This document shows positions 1-12,582 of a stretch of DNA of 64,000 bases, one piece after another. The notes under the pieces were generated by a model. The model made no database searches. It worked only from the letters and a program-made list of their open reading frames with translations, and was not told where the DNA came from. Position 1 is the first letter of the stretch, and each line of letters begins with the position of its first letter. The stretch is from positions 2,294,001 to 2,358,000 of the forward strand of contig JANFAH010000008.1 of the NCBI GenBank assembly GCA_024663395.1. Reading direction: 5' to 3'. Both the position numbers and the translations under genes were made by a program. This DNA is from Pisolithus tinctorius. Taxonomy: Eukaryota; Basidiomycota; Agaricomycetes; Boletales; Pisolithaceae.

Positions 1-2497
1 GTGAGACGCTTTGGCGTATGCAACAATGTGCTGAGGAGGTTGAGGAATGGAATCGTAGCCGGATACAACTTGTAGACTGCTTCAACCTCGTCCAGCTCCA
101 CCTCTACGCCCTTGACTGGGGGGAGCATGACACCCCCAACCCTTCCGGCACTCGTACCTGCACGGACATTGATGACCTCCAACCTCTCCATAAGCGTCCA
201 TACTGTTTTGCACAACTCGACACCCGCAGATCCAGCGCCGGGTTCGCAGAAGGATGCCAGCGCATCGAATATAGCGCCTTTCAACTCGAGAGGGATGCCG
301 AGGGGAATAAGAGATACAAGCGTCGGGATGGCGCGAAACTGCGCAGTATTTGCGACGGCGAGGCGGACTGAAACCGCGTGGAATGCAACCGTGGATAACA
401 GGCGGAGGAAGGCCTGTGCAAGGAGGACCTCCTTAGGTCCAATTACGATCTGTGGCGCAGGTTGGGACGCGGGTGGTTGCAATGCCGTATGGCTCTGCGA
501 ACCAAATGGACCGAACGTCGTTGAAAGAGAGTGCTGAGGTGGTTGGTTCGCGCGCGCGGAGGGTGCAGGTGTCGCCCACGACTCGAGGAGAGAGAAAATC
601 ATTGTCCAAGATACGACCTGCCCTGCATTGTAGTGCGCCGAACCAGACGCAGCGGGAAGACTACTACCAGGTATCACTTCCGAGCCACCGCGAGCCAAGA
701 AGTTATATGCGAGCTCGCTGCATTGCTGTCCTTTGGCAAGACCGCTGAGCATGTTGTACAACGCCGTCATCATACTGATGTCCCTAACTTGGGTGGACCA
801 GACGGCCCACTGGAGGAACGAAGGAAGTTTCCCGGAAGATAACTCCGAAATCTCGATGTACGAGAGTCGCCGTCCATCGGTTTGGGGAGTCGCGCCCCAG
901 AATTGCAGAGCACGTTCGGGGGGTAGAGTCGAATACAGGATACCAATGAATGTGTATAACGTCGCAATATCATTGCGTGGTGGAGTCTGGCCATCAGCGT
1001 CGCCTGTGGAAGTCGCAGTCGACCTAAACATCCGCGTGCGGTCCGTTCGCGCGCTTGCAAGTACATCTTCTTGCCTTTGTTTTATCTTGCGCAGCTCCGA
1101 GCTCGCATACGCAATCAAAGACCTGACAAGCACGTCAAAGACGTTGAGGACGGCGGGTTGGAATTCATCCGCAGGCGGCTCCCGCTGCTGATCCTGCTCT
1201 GGAGTAAGCTGAACGAGATGCGCATACAAACTGGGGAGGGGAGCCGTGGGACCTCCTCTGGAGCTGGATGAGGGCGGCGACGAGGTAGGTGAATGCGTCA
1301 CCTTGAACCGCGTCCCAAATCCGGGATTCGAGCTCTTCGGTCTTGAAACCCTCTTGATTCTCCAAAGACGGGTCTCGGTGACGTGCCTCGGTCATGAACA
1401 GTGTCCATTTGAGCGCAACGACAGCTTTTAGGCCCGAATCTTTCCAACAGGGAGCAGGTCCCAACTTGTTCTTCATATAGTGGATCATAGACTTGTCTAC
1501 TGCAAGGCTGCGACGAACTCTGCCGCCGTATGTCTGGGGGTCAGCGGGGTCAAAGGCAGTGAGGACGGCGGTGAAGATGTAAAAGGTTATGGAGTCATTC
1601 GGATTGGTAGATAGCCAGTCGATCGCCTTCTGAACATCTGCCGAGGAGAAATACCCAAGACGAGCGATTTGGTAGTAAATCGTGGACAACAGTCGACGCT
1701 CATATTTCAGAGAGTCACAGCGCGCATTAGGATGTCGAAGCCAAGTTTGGGCGGAGCGGCTGTACATGCTAAGAGTGAAAATCACAGTCAGCCGCAGATA
1801 GTGACGACTTACTTGTACTGGGTGGTACGGTGTTGCTGGTAGCAGACTGCTTAGCGGCGTAGGCTTCGGTGATGACACCACCCAACGATTCGATTGTGCT
1901 GAACAGTCGATTGGCCAGCGTGGCGTCCTTTCCATCAACCTTAACCGCCTGTACCAATTCCTGCCTCAGAAACGCTTCCAACCTGACATACAACCTCGGT
2001 GCGTCCGACGACTGTGCTAGCTCGGCAGCCTCGAACAGGAACCGCAGGCAGTCGATGAGATTGCGTCGTCTCTTGTGGAATTCGACGACAGTAGCTTCCA
2101 TCGCACCGACAGAGTCTACGTTGGGGGTTCTCTGCCATTATCGAGTGCAGTATGCTAGCGACGTATTTCTCAGAACATTTGAGCTGCTGGGCGAGGAATA
2201 TTGTTTGTTGGGCAAAGTCTGCATTGACAGCGAGTGATCTGCCATTGAGGGTAACTTTTCCTGGTGATTGAATAGCGCGAGTTACACGTCTACACATGCA
2301 CGCATGACGGAAAGTGACAGATTAGGCTCACCGCTCTGTAGTTCTCGTTGCTCCTGGGATGAACTTGGGCCGACATTAAAGAGACTCTGTAGCCGAGATT
2401 TGTGGAACATAAGCTCGTCAAAGAGCTCTTGTTCGCTGTGCCCGCGCGAGCTGAGTGCCGTCAACAAGACACTCCTCAGTCCCGACATTGACTCCAT
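1..2497 (-). CDS. NUP192: Inner-ring nucleoporin NUP192/NUP205, N-terminal part, runs off left edge
   Basis: This is the amino-terminal part of the very large alpha-solenoid nucleoporin that scaffolds the inner ring of the nuclear pore. The ATG is at 2495-2497. Exon 1 (2332-2497) carries the family's opening signature (ELFDELMFHKSRL, then the SSQEQRELQSG stretch). A 71-nt intron (2261-2331, GTGAGC...CAG) follows. The next exon has KVTLNGRSLAVNADFAQQ, then HKRRRNLIDCLRFLFE. Further on are FKTEELESRIWDAVQGDAF (about 1,260-1,330) and TIPFLNLLSTLLHTPKR at the left edge. The reading frame from about 1,213 to 1 is open with no stop. The gene does not read through cleanly. The frame changes at the G5 run 2123-2127, at the intron junction 1769-1812 (donor and acceptor out of phase by one base), and near 1230 in a CCCCTCCCC stretch. 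I think these are sequence errors or early decay rather than real biology. The family is known; the intactness is uncertain. Confidence 0.85.
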
Positions 2498-2589
2498 TAT
2501 TGTCGACAACCAAATTATTACAGTAGTAGTAGTCGTGTTCGAGAAGGGCGAAAGACATGGGAAAACACTTCCATATACGGATGTGTCAC

Positions 2590-3043
2590 GGTCATGTGAC
2601 TGCACTTGGTTCACCAACTCCTGTCGTGTCTCTCTCCTTTGCTCCTGATGAAGCCACTCTTGACAAACAAGTGAATAAGGCCGCTGAATTTGACTTCGGC
2701 GGCCACCAGTCAGGGACTTCGACGTTATCACCCTTCTTCAAGCCATCGTGGAGTTTTCGAATTGAATCCTGGATCCCAAGTACAAATCGGTCCGCGCAGT
2801 AGCGATGCTCAGGGGTCAGCCCGAGTCATGCCGTTTGGTAGACGCTGTTTATGAATATCTGGGGGACATTCCCCACGAGGCGCTCTGACAAGCTGACGGA
2901 TCAAAACGGCCCATGCCTTCGCATTTACGCGGCTTGAACCAGTACACGTACTTCTCCTTTCTAGTTCTTAATGCGAGCAATTCCAATCGACGCTTCATAA
3001 ACATCAATTCGCCTCCAAGATGGTCGACAACTTGTGCAATCAA
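2590..3043 (-). other. Possible small coding fragments, unrecognised
   Basis: Two minus-strand open stretches look protein-like. One at 2849-3043 contains LMFMKRRLELLALRTRKEKY and YWFKPRKCEGMGRF. The other, about 2590-2815, contains HRYCADRFVLGIQDSIRKLH and PDWWPPKSN. They lie in different frames with a stop between, so they would need an intron (a GTAAAT...CAG of 35 nt is available near 2890-2925) or a frame break. I do not recognise the family. They sit immediately upstream of the nucleoporin gene on the same strand and could be the 3' end of a neighbour whose 5' part I cannot find. Confidence 0.3.
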
Positions 3044-3050
3044 GGATCAA

Positions 3051-4655
3051 CTGCGGTTCAGCCGCACAGCACGCCATATGCGGTGTGGCCTAGGTGGAGA
3101 TGCTTAGCTCAAAGGCCAGGTTAGTTTGAGTCTGTACTATAGTATTCGTATGTCTCTTTCCACTGTGTTCGCCGCCTTGAGCCCTGTACCTATCGTACTC
3201 TGCCTATGCACCCCGAAAGGCCATACGTAACCCATCAGTGGAGGGTATAGGTCGCTTTTACTTTGTTGTCCTTCGCTACCAGTCTATCCTCGTCTTAAAC
3301 ATTTCCCTGCTGTAGTCCAACCTATCTTTCTTGCAAGGATAGTAACGTCGGGCCGTCTATGTACAAGATGCCACTCTGAGCACCGTCACTCCCTCTGCAT
3401 CAGTGATTTAGCAAACATGGAACTGGAAGGTATTTCCTTCGCCCGGATAGACTCAACTGATTGACGATGGTCGTTTCCCCCATTACGGGTTTCCTCGTCG
3501 AGTGGGGCCTTTTTGTAACGGCAAATGACAATGTCCTACAACATCAGATGAATTCCTAGATCCCCGGACAATGGTACATGCATCCTTTTGTACGGGAACG
3601 ACCAGAGCGAACGAGAACGAGCGATTCTCCCTGGGCGATCCAGTCATACAGGTCCATGTTGAATGAAGGTTAGTTCAGCCCGCTCGGCACCCACTCAACT
3701 GAACCATACCCGTCCAGGTTCACCCCCGGAGCAGAATCTCGGCGTCTTCAATGAGAACACAAGACGTTACTGCACCCTATTAAAAGAGTAACGTTAGTAG
3801 GTTTTTTGGCATTCGCTTGCGACCCCGCACATGCTAACCTAGACAGGCGTATCATTGGCAAGGCCTTGCTAGTACAAACCCTGGTGTTGCGGTGTGTCGC
3901 GACTTGCTGCCACCGTCATGTCCGAGGCAGGCAGAACAGTCAGCAACAAGTCAGTTTTCTGACTGGTAGCAATTAACCGAACGAGTTCACTGTGGGTATG
4001 AGCATGCTTGAACAGTTATGAATATATTGGTATGGGACTCCAGGTAAGAAGGCTGGGACATGACGTGAAACTGTCGATGTTCTACCGAGCCGATGCAATT
4101 GATAATGACTGCATGTGTGTAGATGCGCGTGGACAGTACTTGAACGTTGAACCGTATTCCGGCGTACACTTCGATCAGTGACCGAAAACGAACCTGTCGC
4201 GCTGCTGTCTTGTAAAAGGCTTATCGATTATCGATTATCCCCACCCCGGAGTATTGGCAGCTGACACGTCTTCTGCTGGATGCCTACTAACCAGCCTATG
4301 CACCTTGCATCTCTCGAGTCTCCAGCTGACGTCCTCAGGCGCGGAAGTACTGGTCAGCTTGCTGAAAGGTGGGTGAAGTACAATTTCTGCAATCCCGGGC
4401 CATGCATACTGTACAGTGTAACTGGGTACATACAGAAGTGAGGGGTGGCGGTGATCCAACACCATGTAGCCCCCGATATCGAACGAAAGAATGTACAGCA
4501 AGACGAAGAGAGAAGAACGACAAGGTAAATGTACACGAGGACGTGGGATTAATAAACGACGAGAGGTGATACCGTATTGGGATTAAAGATTAAGCCGATG
4601 AGGTACCAAGAAGAAGCAAGGGATGAATGGACGAGGTACCGCCCCGTACCAAGCA
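3051..4655. other. Intergenic, nothing recognised
   Basis: I see no convincing coding frame, repeat or RNA gene here. Short open frames of 60-90 codons occur on both strands with no family signature. The stretch separates the nucleoporin side from the 3' end of NAA30. Confidence 0.5.
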
Positions 4656-5627
4656 TTAATCGTCGTCGTCATCGTCGTCAATGACATAAGCGAAAGGGGA
4701 AGTCCTGATGGGCTGGCGGGGACTGCGGAATGGGGAACCGTCCTGGTCTTCATCGGGAGCGATCGGGAGGAGAAGACGGAAAGCGTCCTTTCCGTTGAGA
4801 TAGAAACGATACAAGCGCTTCTCTCGGATAAACCCAAGAGATTCATAAAGGGCAAGCGCGGCTACGTTGTCATACTCGGTCTCGAGCACTACCTGATGCC
4901 GCCAGTGATTAGGTTGCCATGATATTTCAAATTTTGTCCCCGAACGTGCGCACGGTGAGTGGGTTGCGGTCGGTATTAGAGTTGGGATCAGGATGTCATT
5001 GAGGTGGAGTGTATAAAAGTCAGTTCAATAATACATACGTAAGTTCCTGGGAGCACTTGCCTCGTCTACGCCGTGCTGTTTCATAACTTCGATAGAGCGT
5101 CGTACGAGCGTACTGGCTATCAGGCACCATGAAACACGTCATCATGAGAGTGTTGGTCATTGCAGCGTAGGGACAGGGACGAGAGGAAAGGGTGTCGTGT
5201 GGTGAATTATGGGTGACGGAGGTCGGGGAGATAACTCACCTACGCCGCGCTTACGCCAGTTCTTGTTCACGCTGAGCATGGCTATATAGCCTCTGTTAGC
5301 GACATGCTTGTGCATACTCTGCTTGCACACGATGACGCCTATCGGAACCGAAGAGCCTGCTGGTATCGCCTGGAGGGGTCGAGAACTTGAGTAACTGTGG
5401 TGCATGGAGCAGGACACCAAGTATTTACCAGGAATGCAAGTTGCGGCCTACATTGGAGAAAGTCAGTGAACACAAAAGGAGATACGTGGAGGGCAAACGG
5501 ACCATTGATGGAGAAAGTAACGGTAGGTGTAGATGACGTAGGGTTCACTGAGCTCACTCTGAACCAACGACATAATGTGGGGTAAATCTGATTCGCCTAT
5601 ATACTGTCTGTATACAATTTCAGCCAT
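4656..5627 (-). CDS. NAA30: N-alpha-acetyltransferase NAA30/MAK3, NatC catalytic subunit
   Basis: This GNAT-fold enzyme acetylates the N-terminal methionine of nascent Met-hydrophobic proteins as the catalytic subunit of NatC on the ribosome. My model has five exons: 5503-5627, 5429-5447, 5240-5369, 5061-5116 and 4656-4892, giving 188 residues plus stop with every phase consistent. The ATG is at 5625-5627. Signatures in order are [20 protein letters not shown] (about residues 27-46), [27 protein letters not shown] (the acetyl-CoA binding loop R-x-x-G-x-A), [14 protein letters not shown], then [21 protein letters not shown] and [13 protein letters not shown]. Exon 2 is only 19 nt. The intron 4893-5060 begins GCAAGT, so it is a GC-AG intron. 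The C-terminus ends in a run of seven Asp residues. Length matches the family (about 160-200 residues). No frame break is seen, unlike both neighbours. Confidence 0.93.
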
Positions 5628-6659
5628 GATTTCGGGACTTCCAGGTGCTAGGATAGCAGATACAGTGGTGGTTAGAAGACGAGCAGGAGGACATACGCCA
5701 GTCCACGTGCGGGTGTCGAACAGCCCTACTTGTGTCCGGGTAAGCCCAAATATTTATTGCCGCTGTTCCCGGAGTCCCGGTCATAATCGGTAGACCATTT
5801 TAGTTGGCCCATCCCTAACGCCGATTTCTCAGAAGTCAAGCAGAGTTCTGTCCAAGGAGTACTCGGACAGTTCGACACTAGCCATTGGCACTGTCCACCC
5901 TCGGACTCCTCTCACTTAGCCCCCTTTATTGGGTTAGCCTTTTGCATTTGCTATGCGCCACTCCGGTCTACTACCATCCGACCACTGCTGCGGTAGATCA
6001 TCCGGTGAGCTCGCTCACCATGGATAAACATGCAGTAAGTAGACCATCAATTCTCAAACGCGCCTCGGCGTTGCGCTGAGTTCAATGGCTGCTTGCTTCT
6101 GCATGTTCTCATCGTTGCCTTGTGCGTCCAGGTACGTGCCCCGCATGTTCCTGGTTCTGAACTATTTGCAGACGGGTTTGCGCCACTTCTGTCACCGCTC
6201 AAACGCATGGCCTTATCATTTGTCTCAGCTGAGTACGGTTTCCATTCATGACATGTAATCCTAGAGAGGTCGGCCGAGGGCGACATGAAAGACTCATTTG
6301 GGTATCGCACAGATCCTTGATCCTTGGGAAGTATGGGCCGCTCGGTGGGGAGCGTATGCGGGGCAGAGCTGCCTTAATGACCCACCGGTGATTCCACACT
6401 CCGAACAGAACCCGAACCCTGCCAGAATTCGGAAGTTTTTGTTCAATTGAAAGGCGTCCAACGTGTCAGCCTATCTTGCCTAACCCTGGCGTGAGGGCAC
6501 ACGGAGCACTCCTGATCCAGGGAGGCGGTGTACCCAGCGAAATGGACCATGCGCTCCACAATTTAGTTCGTGATTGGTGATCTTCCAATGGTATCTGGGA
6601 CACTTCTATTTTTTCCACTAACAGCGTCAGAGGAACTCCACGTTATCTATACCTCCTCA
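5628..6659. other. Intergenic, NAA30 upstream region
   Basis: This is about 1 kb between the NAA30 start and the end of the DUF89/ARMT1 gene, both on the minus strand. I found no family-like frame. It must contain the NAA30 promoter and the terminator of the upstream gene, but I see no clear TATA box. Confidence 0.5.
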
Positions 6660-8984
6660 CTAATTCCTATGCGCTTTCGGTGCGAAGCTCACAAGGCCAT
6701 ACCTGGCACGACGTCATTGTCATGCCGGATCTTATAATGAAACGAAGCAGACAGAACATACTTTCCATTCACTCTCCAGCGCTTGTCTTTTTCGTCCAAC
6801 CTATCTGCAACATCTTGCGGTACGCCAACTACGACATCTGATTTGTTTGTGCGAAGGCTCAGTAGCGGGAAACGACCCTGCCAAGGGCCCTGTGAAAAAT
6901 AACCTGTCTCAAGATATCACCCTTGTATGCATTCGGAAGGCCGTTACCAAGAGCCGTGGCAAAGGGCATCGACACTGGCCACTTCACATCCCCTGTTAAC
7001 CTGTGACATTTCGCTTATGAGCTCCTCTAGATCGGCACAAAGATAACACACTTGCGATAACTACAGATAAGGCATGCATTAACGAATATAATGGGTGCCA
7101 CGAACGTGATACGAACTTAAGATCTCCCTATCAACATCAATAGTATAAGGAGCAGCAGGGAACAGCAATCTCATTTGCTCACCTTAATTATCACTAAACT
7201 ACTTTCAGATAACGAACGCCACAACTCGTTTGCCTTATCTTCCATATACCAATATGGCCAGGGACCCGTCCAAAACTGAGTCTTCTTATACCCACCCTCG
7301 AGCTCCGTGCTTAGGGAAAATACGCCCTCTTGCAAGTATCTCTTCCATCGTTCTACCATTTCCTTGAGATGATGAGCTGATTCGGTCGTCATCGTGGTGG
7401 CATTGAAGAAAGTGGACGACGATAGTGACTCTACAGTCTTATAGAAGTCGGCCGGGGTGACATCGGAAACGAACCAGGGGAAGAGCTTCGGGCTGAGACC
7501 GTGACTATATTATAATGAAGTCCATAATTTGCACTTACTGGAAGACGACTTTGGAGAAATAGGGTGTGTGAGTGACGAGGAAATCGGCAAACACGAGGTC
7601 AGTGAAAAGCTTCCAGATGGTCAAGACTCGATGGAGCGGAAATGTGTCTCTTTCCCACCTCGAACCCGGCTGTGATTGAGTGAGTCAAATACGATCGCAA
7701 ACGTGCTGGTTGTTTACCGTTATCGAGAACAAAATCACATCGTGTGACAGGTCCTACTTGATGCTCCAAGCTCCTAATGTGTTCCCACAGGTTCTCTTGG
7801 TCGTCCTTGAGAATGAATTCCTTCCGGGCTTGTTGAGCATCCCTCCCAACATTCTGAAATTGCTCGATATCGGAAGGCGCGAGGTGTATTAAGAAAGATA
7901 GGTCCTAGTTCCTCGAAAGTTAACTTTCCGGCTTTGTTGCTCAGCCGCGTTCTTCTCACCGTGGCATTTCCCCTAAACACCGAAGTAACCACGACAGCGT
8001 ATCTGACATGTGAAAGCAATCCCGCACCAAAGACACATCTGTACCATTTCCTTGAGGAGAACCGAGAGCTTATCAGGGTCATTTATAAGTCTGTCTTTCT
8101 CGCTTTCTAACTCGTGCATTATCGTTGCTATATCTTTAGATATGTGATCAACACGGTTACACTGAAGGGCCGTACACTCGTTGATACTCACAATACACGG
8201 CGGTTGCGCTATTTCGGAATGCTTCTTCCTTCTTTTTGCGGAATGGATCGAATTCCGTCCAGCGAGTGGTCTGCTTAAAGAAAGAACGAATCAGGCGGTA
8301 TCTAAAGCATATTGGTAAGTGGACCAGATCAAATATACGGAGGGCACATACAGATAGCTCCTGTGAATCGCCGGGTAGGGTGAGCAACAACCCGCTAGGT
8401 TTTGCACACAGATCTTACTCCGCAAAAAGCCATGGGACAACGAACCACGTATTCTTCCCAATCTGAGCGAGCTTTGCTAGCTCTAAGTTGTACTCGTCGA
8501 CGTAAAACTCCCCATCCTCTGGGATCTTTCTGTAAGTCCATGGTATCAGTGCTTATCAAACCACATATCGATTCCCAAAACCCACTCCAGCTCCTGATCG
8601 CTTTCCATGCGACACTTGAGTCGGATAGCCTTCGAGATGATCTCTTTCCCCTCATTGATCTTCAGCTGAGTAGCATGATCGTTCCACCCGTCGTTGGTGT
8701 GAGCTTCATCAGGTCCCACTGTAACAGTACAATCGATCAATTCGCGGATATGGTCGACCAGATTGGTGATGATCGCCGGCCAGTATGTGAGTAGTGTCCC
8801 GTAGCTTCCGAGTCTTTGCTATGAAGCGCGTCGGTCGTAGATTGAAGACGAACGAAACTTACGCGAAACTAAGGGTAGCGTATTAAGTAGGGTATACGGG
8901 AGTTCCAAGGTATTGTCTTGCAAATGTCTGTGCTTACCTGTCTTTGTCTTGTAGGTCGTGGGGAGGATAAGGTGCCTCAAACAT
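6660..8984 (-). CDS. DUF89/ARMT1-family damage-control phosphatase, about 16 exons with microexons
   Basis: The DUF89 family are metal-dependent phosphatases (yeast YMR027W, human ARMT1) thought to remove reactive sugar phosphates. My model starts at ATG 8982-8984. Exons: 8938-8984, 8565-8804, 8419-8529, 8352-8360, 8199-8301, 8028-8161, 7960-7972, 7718-7904, 7659-7669, 7539-7609, 7183-7504, 7117-7127, 7052-7060, 6948-7000, 6762-6889 and 6660-6702. That makes about 496 residues. Family motifs are TYWPAIITNLVDHI, TWFVVPWLFAESYLYRLIR, DPFRKKKEEAF, EMVQMCLWGNATDLS, the metal-site DNAGFE (split across exons), WFVSDVTPADFY, LVIIKGDLNYRKLTGD, LRTNKSDVVVG and KRWRVNGKYGLVSF. Five exons are only 9-13 nt and several introns are 34-37 nt. 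One base too many in the G3 run 6867-6869 breaks the frame between GPLAG and LRTNK. The family call is firm; two of the shortest introns are tentative. Confidence 0.85.
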
Positions 8985-9169
8985 GTTAGAATTGTAATGT
9001 GGAATGTGGGTAACTATTATGGCCTACTGAATACCAACTTGTAGGAAGATCGTAGGACAGACAGCACAAATGCGTACTGACAACACATCTTTGAAGTCTA
9101 GAGCCAATCAAAAAGTACTTGGTGATTACATAAGCATTGTGTTTGCACTTTGCACTGTAAACCGCCTAC
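8985..9169. other. Upstream region of the DUF89 gene
   Basis: A short AT-rich stretch before the start of the repeated membrane-protein block. I see no clear TATA box or other site. Confidence 0.4.
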
Positions 9170-9967
9170 GCACGGGCTCTATGATACAACACTAGTACTG
9201 GTGGTCGCAATCTCCGCTCGGATTCCCGAATAGTGCTTCAAGATGGCGAGGCACCCATGCAGCGAACTATACAAGGGTTTGTCTCAACGGATAACAGCCG
9301 CATCAACCTTTCTTGGGAAGTTCGATGCATATGACCAACTAACCTCGTCGAGGCCATTTTGCTATAGCTACTGCTACATCTGCACCTCTGGAACTCATCA
9401 GGCGTTAACAGTAGTTATTTTCCGCATGGGTGTTTCTGAACTTGTTGAGACTGAATCTTTTTTGGCTGCTTCGGGCCCTCCAGGCGTTCGTGTTTCGTAA
9501 TTACATTGCATCTCAGCGATATATCAAGAACCGGGCGCAAGGTTCGAGTCAGGAGGTCCCCAGCACTGCGTTTACAATCTCGATGATCGTGCCATGTTGG
9601 TGGAACTTCTATCTCCCCCGGACGGATGTCGGATCAGCCAGTCTTGTTGTTTCAATTTTACAAACACAGGTAGCAGCTTCCCTGCTGTCCAGCTCATTGT
9701 GATGTGGAACACAAAGTCGCCATGGAAAGCGTTCTTTGACCAGTAGGGAAGAAGATAAACACGTAATCCTGTGGTTTCAAGGATACTACATCCTTACTCC
9801 CCCGCCGCCGATCTCTCAGATCTCAGACTAGTCTTCTCAATGGAAGGACTACTAACTTTTTTCGGATTGCTGTTATGGGCTGCGCGGACCAGCTACATAC
9901 GGTAATTATCAAGTACGTGAGGTTGGGTGTCAGTGATGCGTGTATGCATTCCGATGCACCATCTCAC

Positions 9968-10860
9968 ATGTCGTCAGCAACGGATTCAGAGACTACCATC
10001 AATGTGTTCGTGAACGCCGTACGTATGAGTTTCGACTATGTCGCTACGATCACTGCTTTCTCTGCCTGCCTATCTACCCTTTTTGTAGTCCTTCCATTAT
10101 CCACCAACGAGTCTCGTCGCCGCCTGGCATTCCGACTGAGTGTGTTTGCCATCCGTCTCGCCCTAACGAACCCGTTCGATCCGGTGTCAACAAGTGCCTT
10201 TACTGCTGCAGTCGCCTTCCTTTACTTCCCACCCTCACTGTATGACTCGATATTGTTGACTCGCCTCTTCGTTCTCTACCCTCCTGCCAGCACGCTTCCG
10301 GTCTCTCTACTAAGACATTCCCATTCTGTGTCAAATACGCTCGGGTGGTAGTTATCGTGGGTTCATTTGTCGAAACATATTTGGGTCCATTGGACATTGA
10401 TTCTGAGTGCAGATTCTTCTCGTCAATGACTTTATTATGGTTGGTACGACCACCGAGACCCTCGTCAAGGATGATGTCAACATCTGGTTTCGTAACCCCA
10501 ACGTGATCGCTGAATGGACGCTGCAAATAGCAGGCAACTTGTGAGTTGACAAATGTCGAAGTATTCCATCAAACGGTTTGACTGTCTCCGTTTCCAAAGG
10601 TATTCTGTCAGCCTCTTCCTTTGTAACCTCCACGTCCGCGCGAGACCATTGAAGAGCTGTAAGATTCTTCTCACCACGTGTTGTACTACTCATATTTATC
10701 GTGGCTGATCGTTCCTCCAATATCGGCGGTGGGATGTTAGTCTTGATCAACAGCTATGTCACCGTGATAAGTGTATTGCGCGCAACGCCCTGGTTCTCGA
10801 GACCGGAGTGGGCTCAACCTTGCAACGAGCCATCATCCGACGAAATGCTACGGCGTAGGC
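9968..10860 (+). pseudogene. Multi-pass membrane protein, decayed copy A
   Basis: This is a degenerate member of the local family. It starts at ATG 9968 (MSSATDSE). Hydrophobic helices follow, with the family motif LYDSILLTRLF. The helix-loop segment containing TGILSGISNG in the neighbouring copy is deleted. The frame breaks before ETLVKDDVNIWFRN (about 10,450-10,480), which lies in another frame. Later exons with SLFLCNLHVRARPLKS and VLINSYVTVISVL are still readable up to about 10,860. The protein has no function I can name. Several lesions make it a pseudogene. Confidence 0.65.
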
Positions 10861-11216
10861 TGGAAATGTGAAGGGCTCTTGTCAACGGCGGGGTGGGGAG
10901 GAGCAGGGTTGTGGTACCGGGGACAAGGATTGTCACAGTTGACCCGGCAAGTTTAGACGGTGACGCGCTAACGAATTTCAAGCAACTCGCCATGTCGACG
11001 ACAAAGGACGTGGATTTTATAGTGTGATTCCCGATCCCTCCGAATTCAAAGCCATACGATTATTTTTCTTCACTTATGGCTTGCTTCGGGAGCACCAACA
11101 TGTTGATGCTACCTTGTGTCCGGCATGGAGCATCGGTTGACCATCGGTGAATAGATTGACCCAGTGGAGTTCATTGAAGGGGCTAAGAAGCCGCTGCTAT
11201 GATTATGCTTGTCAGC

Positions 11217-12582
11217 TTACAGGGCAAGAACGACCTTGAAAACCAAGGCACAGAACAAAGATTCCCTCCCGTGCACGGAACGTACACATACATTCAACGT
11301 CACGACGGGTACATTGCTCATCGGTACCGGAGCGTCGTCAACCATCATCACAAGACGTGGGGATGGGACCAGTAAATTACACGAAGATATGCTTGTTCTC
11401 ATTCTCCAGGGTGGTAGGCTGCTTGGATCCGCCTCGGTGTCTAAGACTGTGTTACTGTGTGTAACAGACCTCCCTATTAATATAATTGAACTCCCACTCT
11501 TCCCGCCAGCGACATCATCTCTTCCCGAGTTTGGTCTGCGGGAGTTGAGCATGTACTCAGGTAATGCTTCACTGCCTGCGCGGACTCGCTCCGATCCTGA
11601 GAACCACAATGTCGCGCACAATACCCCCATGACGGTTATATAGTTGTTGATCAAGAGCACCGTTGCACCGGTAGTGGGGACCGATCAATCATTACGAAGA
11701 TGATTTGTGCAACGTTAAAGATGAGAGGGAAGATAAAATTGGCAACAGAGATATAGAAGATTTGGCGGATGCGCCTCCGCAATGCTGCGTGCTGCATATC
11801 AGGAAATGTATGAGTTATTCCTTCGCCAGAGGGAAACGCGGAGGTACTCTCACCTCTTTTTATCGGTGATGTGCGGATGTGGAGATTATAAAGGAAAAGG
11901 CTGACGGAGTACCTTCCGAAGAAAATATGTCCGATGGATCACGTAGAGGGATGCCAACTTACAAGTTGTCGGCAATTTGCATTGTCCATTCAGCAATCAG
12001 GTAGTGGTTACGGAACCAGACGGTGGACTGATCCTGGATGAGAGCTTCGGTGGTCATCCCGGACCCAAAGTAGTCGTGAGTGGCAACTGTCTGCGCAAAG
12101 CGTCAACCAGGAATGAAACAAACGTTGACGAAAAAACCGACGATAACGACTACCCGAGTGCATTTGACACAGAAGGGGAATGCAAATATCTTCAATAGAG
12201 TGATCGGAGGTGTGGTGGAGAAGGGATAGATTGCAAAGAGGCGAGTTAACAATATCGAATCATACAGCAATGGTGGGAAGACGGTGAAGACGACTGCGGC
12301 AAGATAAACGCTTGTCGACACCGGATTGAACGGGTGGAATATCGCTTGCCCATTAATCAAGCCAGTCAAAATACCCGTGACCGAGACGACACAGATGGCG
12401 AGTACATTCAGTCGGAATGCCAGGCAGCGCCGAGATTCCTTGGTGGATAGTGCGACAAGGACTACGAAGAGAGTAAACAGACAAGCAGAAAAAGCGGCGG
12501 ATACGACGATATAGTCACAACTTGGATGTATGGCATTCACGAACGCACTAATGGCAGCCTCTGAATCCGTTGCTGAGGACAT
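11217..12582 (-). CDS. Multi-pass membrane protein copy B, basidiomycete family
   Basis: The ATG is at 12580-12582 (MSSATDSEAA). Exon 1 (to about 12,107) encodes four to five hydrophobic helices with LYDSILLTRLF and FAFPFCVKC. The next exon has TTEALIQDQSTVWFRN and AEWTMQIADNL with a GTAAGT donor. Further exons give SVSLFLYNLHIRTSP and VLLINNYITVMGVLCATLW, then a long hydrophilic tail. Compared with copy C, one C is missing in the run at 11676-11679 (C4 against C5), which shifts the frame before the last helix. The overall plan is a seven-helix-like membrane protein with a cytoplasmic tail. I do not know its ligand or role. It could be intact if the run is a sequencing error. Confidence 0.6.

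Noticed and set aside
6867..6905. A 14-nt intron (GTTATTTTTCACAG) in the DUF89 gene
   Set aside because: Too short to be spliced; a 58-nt intron with donor GTAACG plus one extra base in a G-run explains the reading better.
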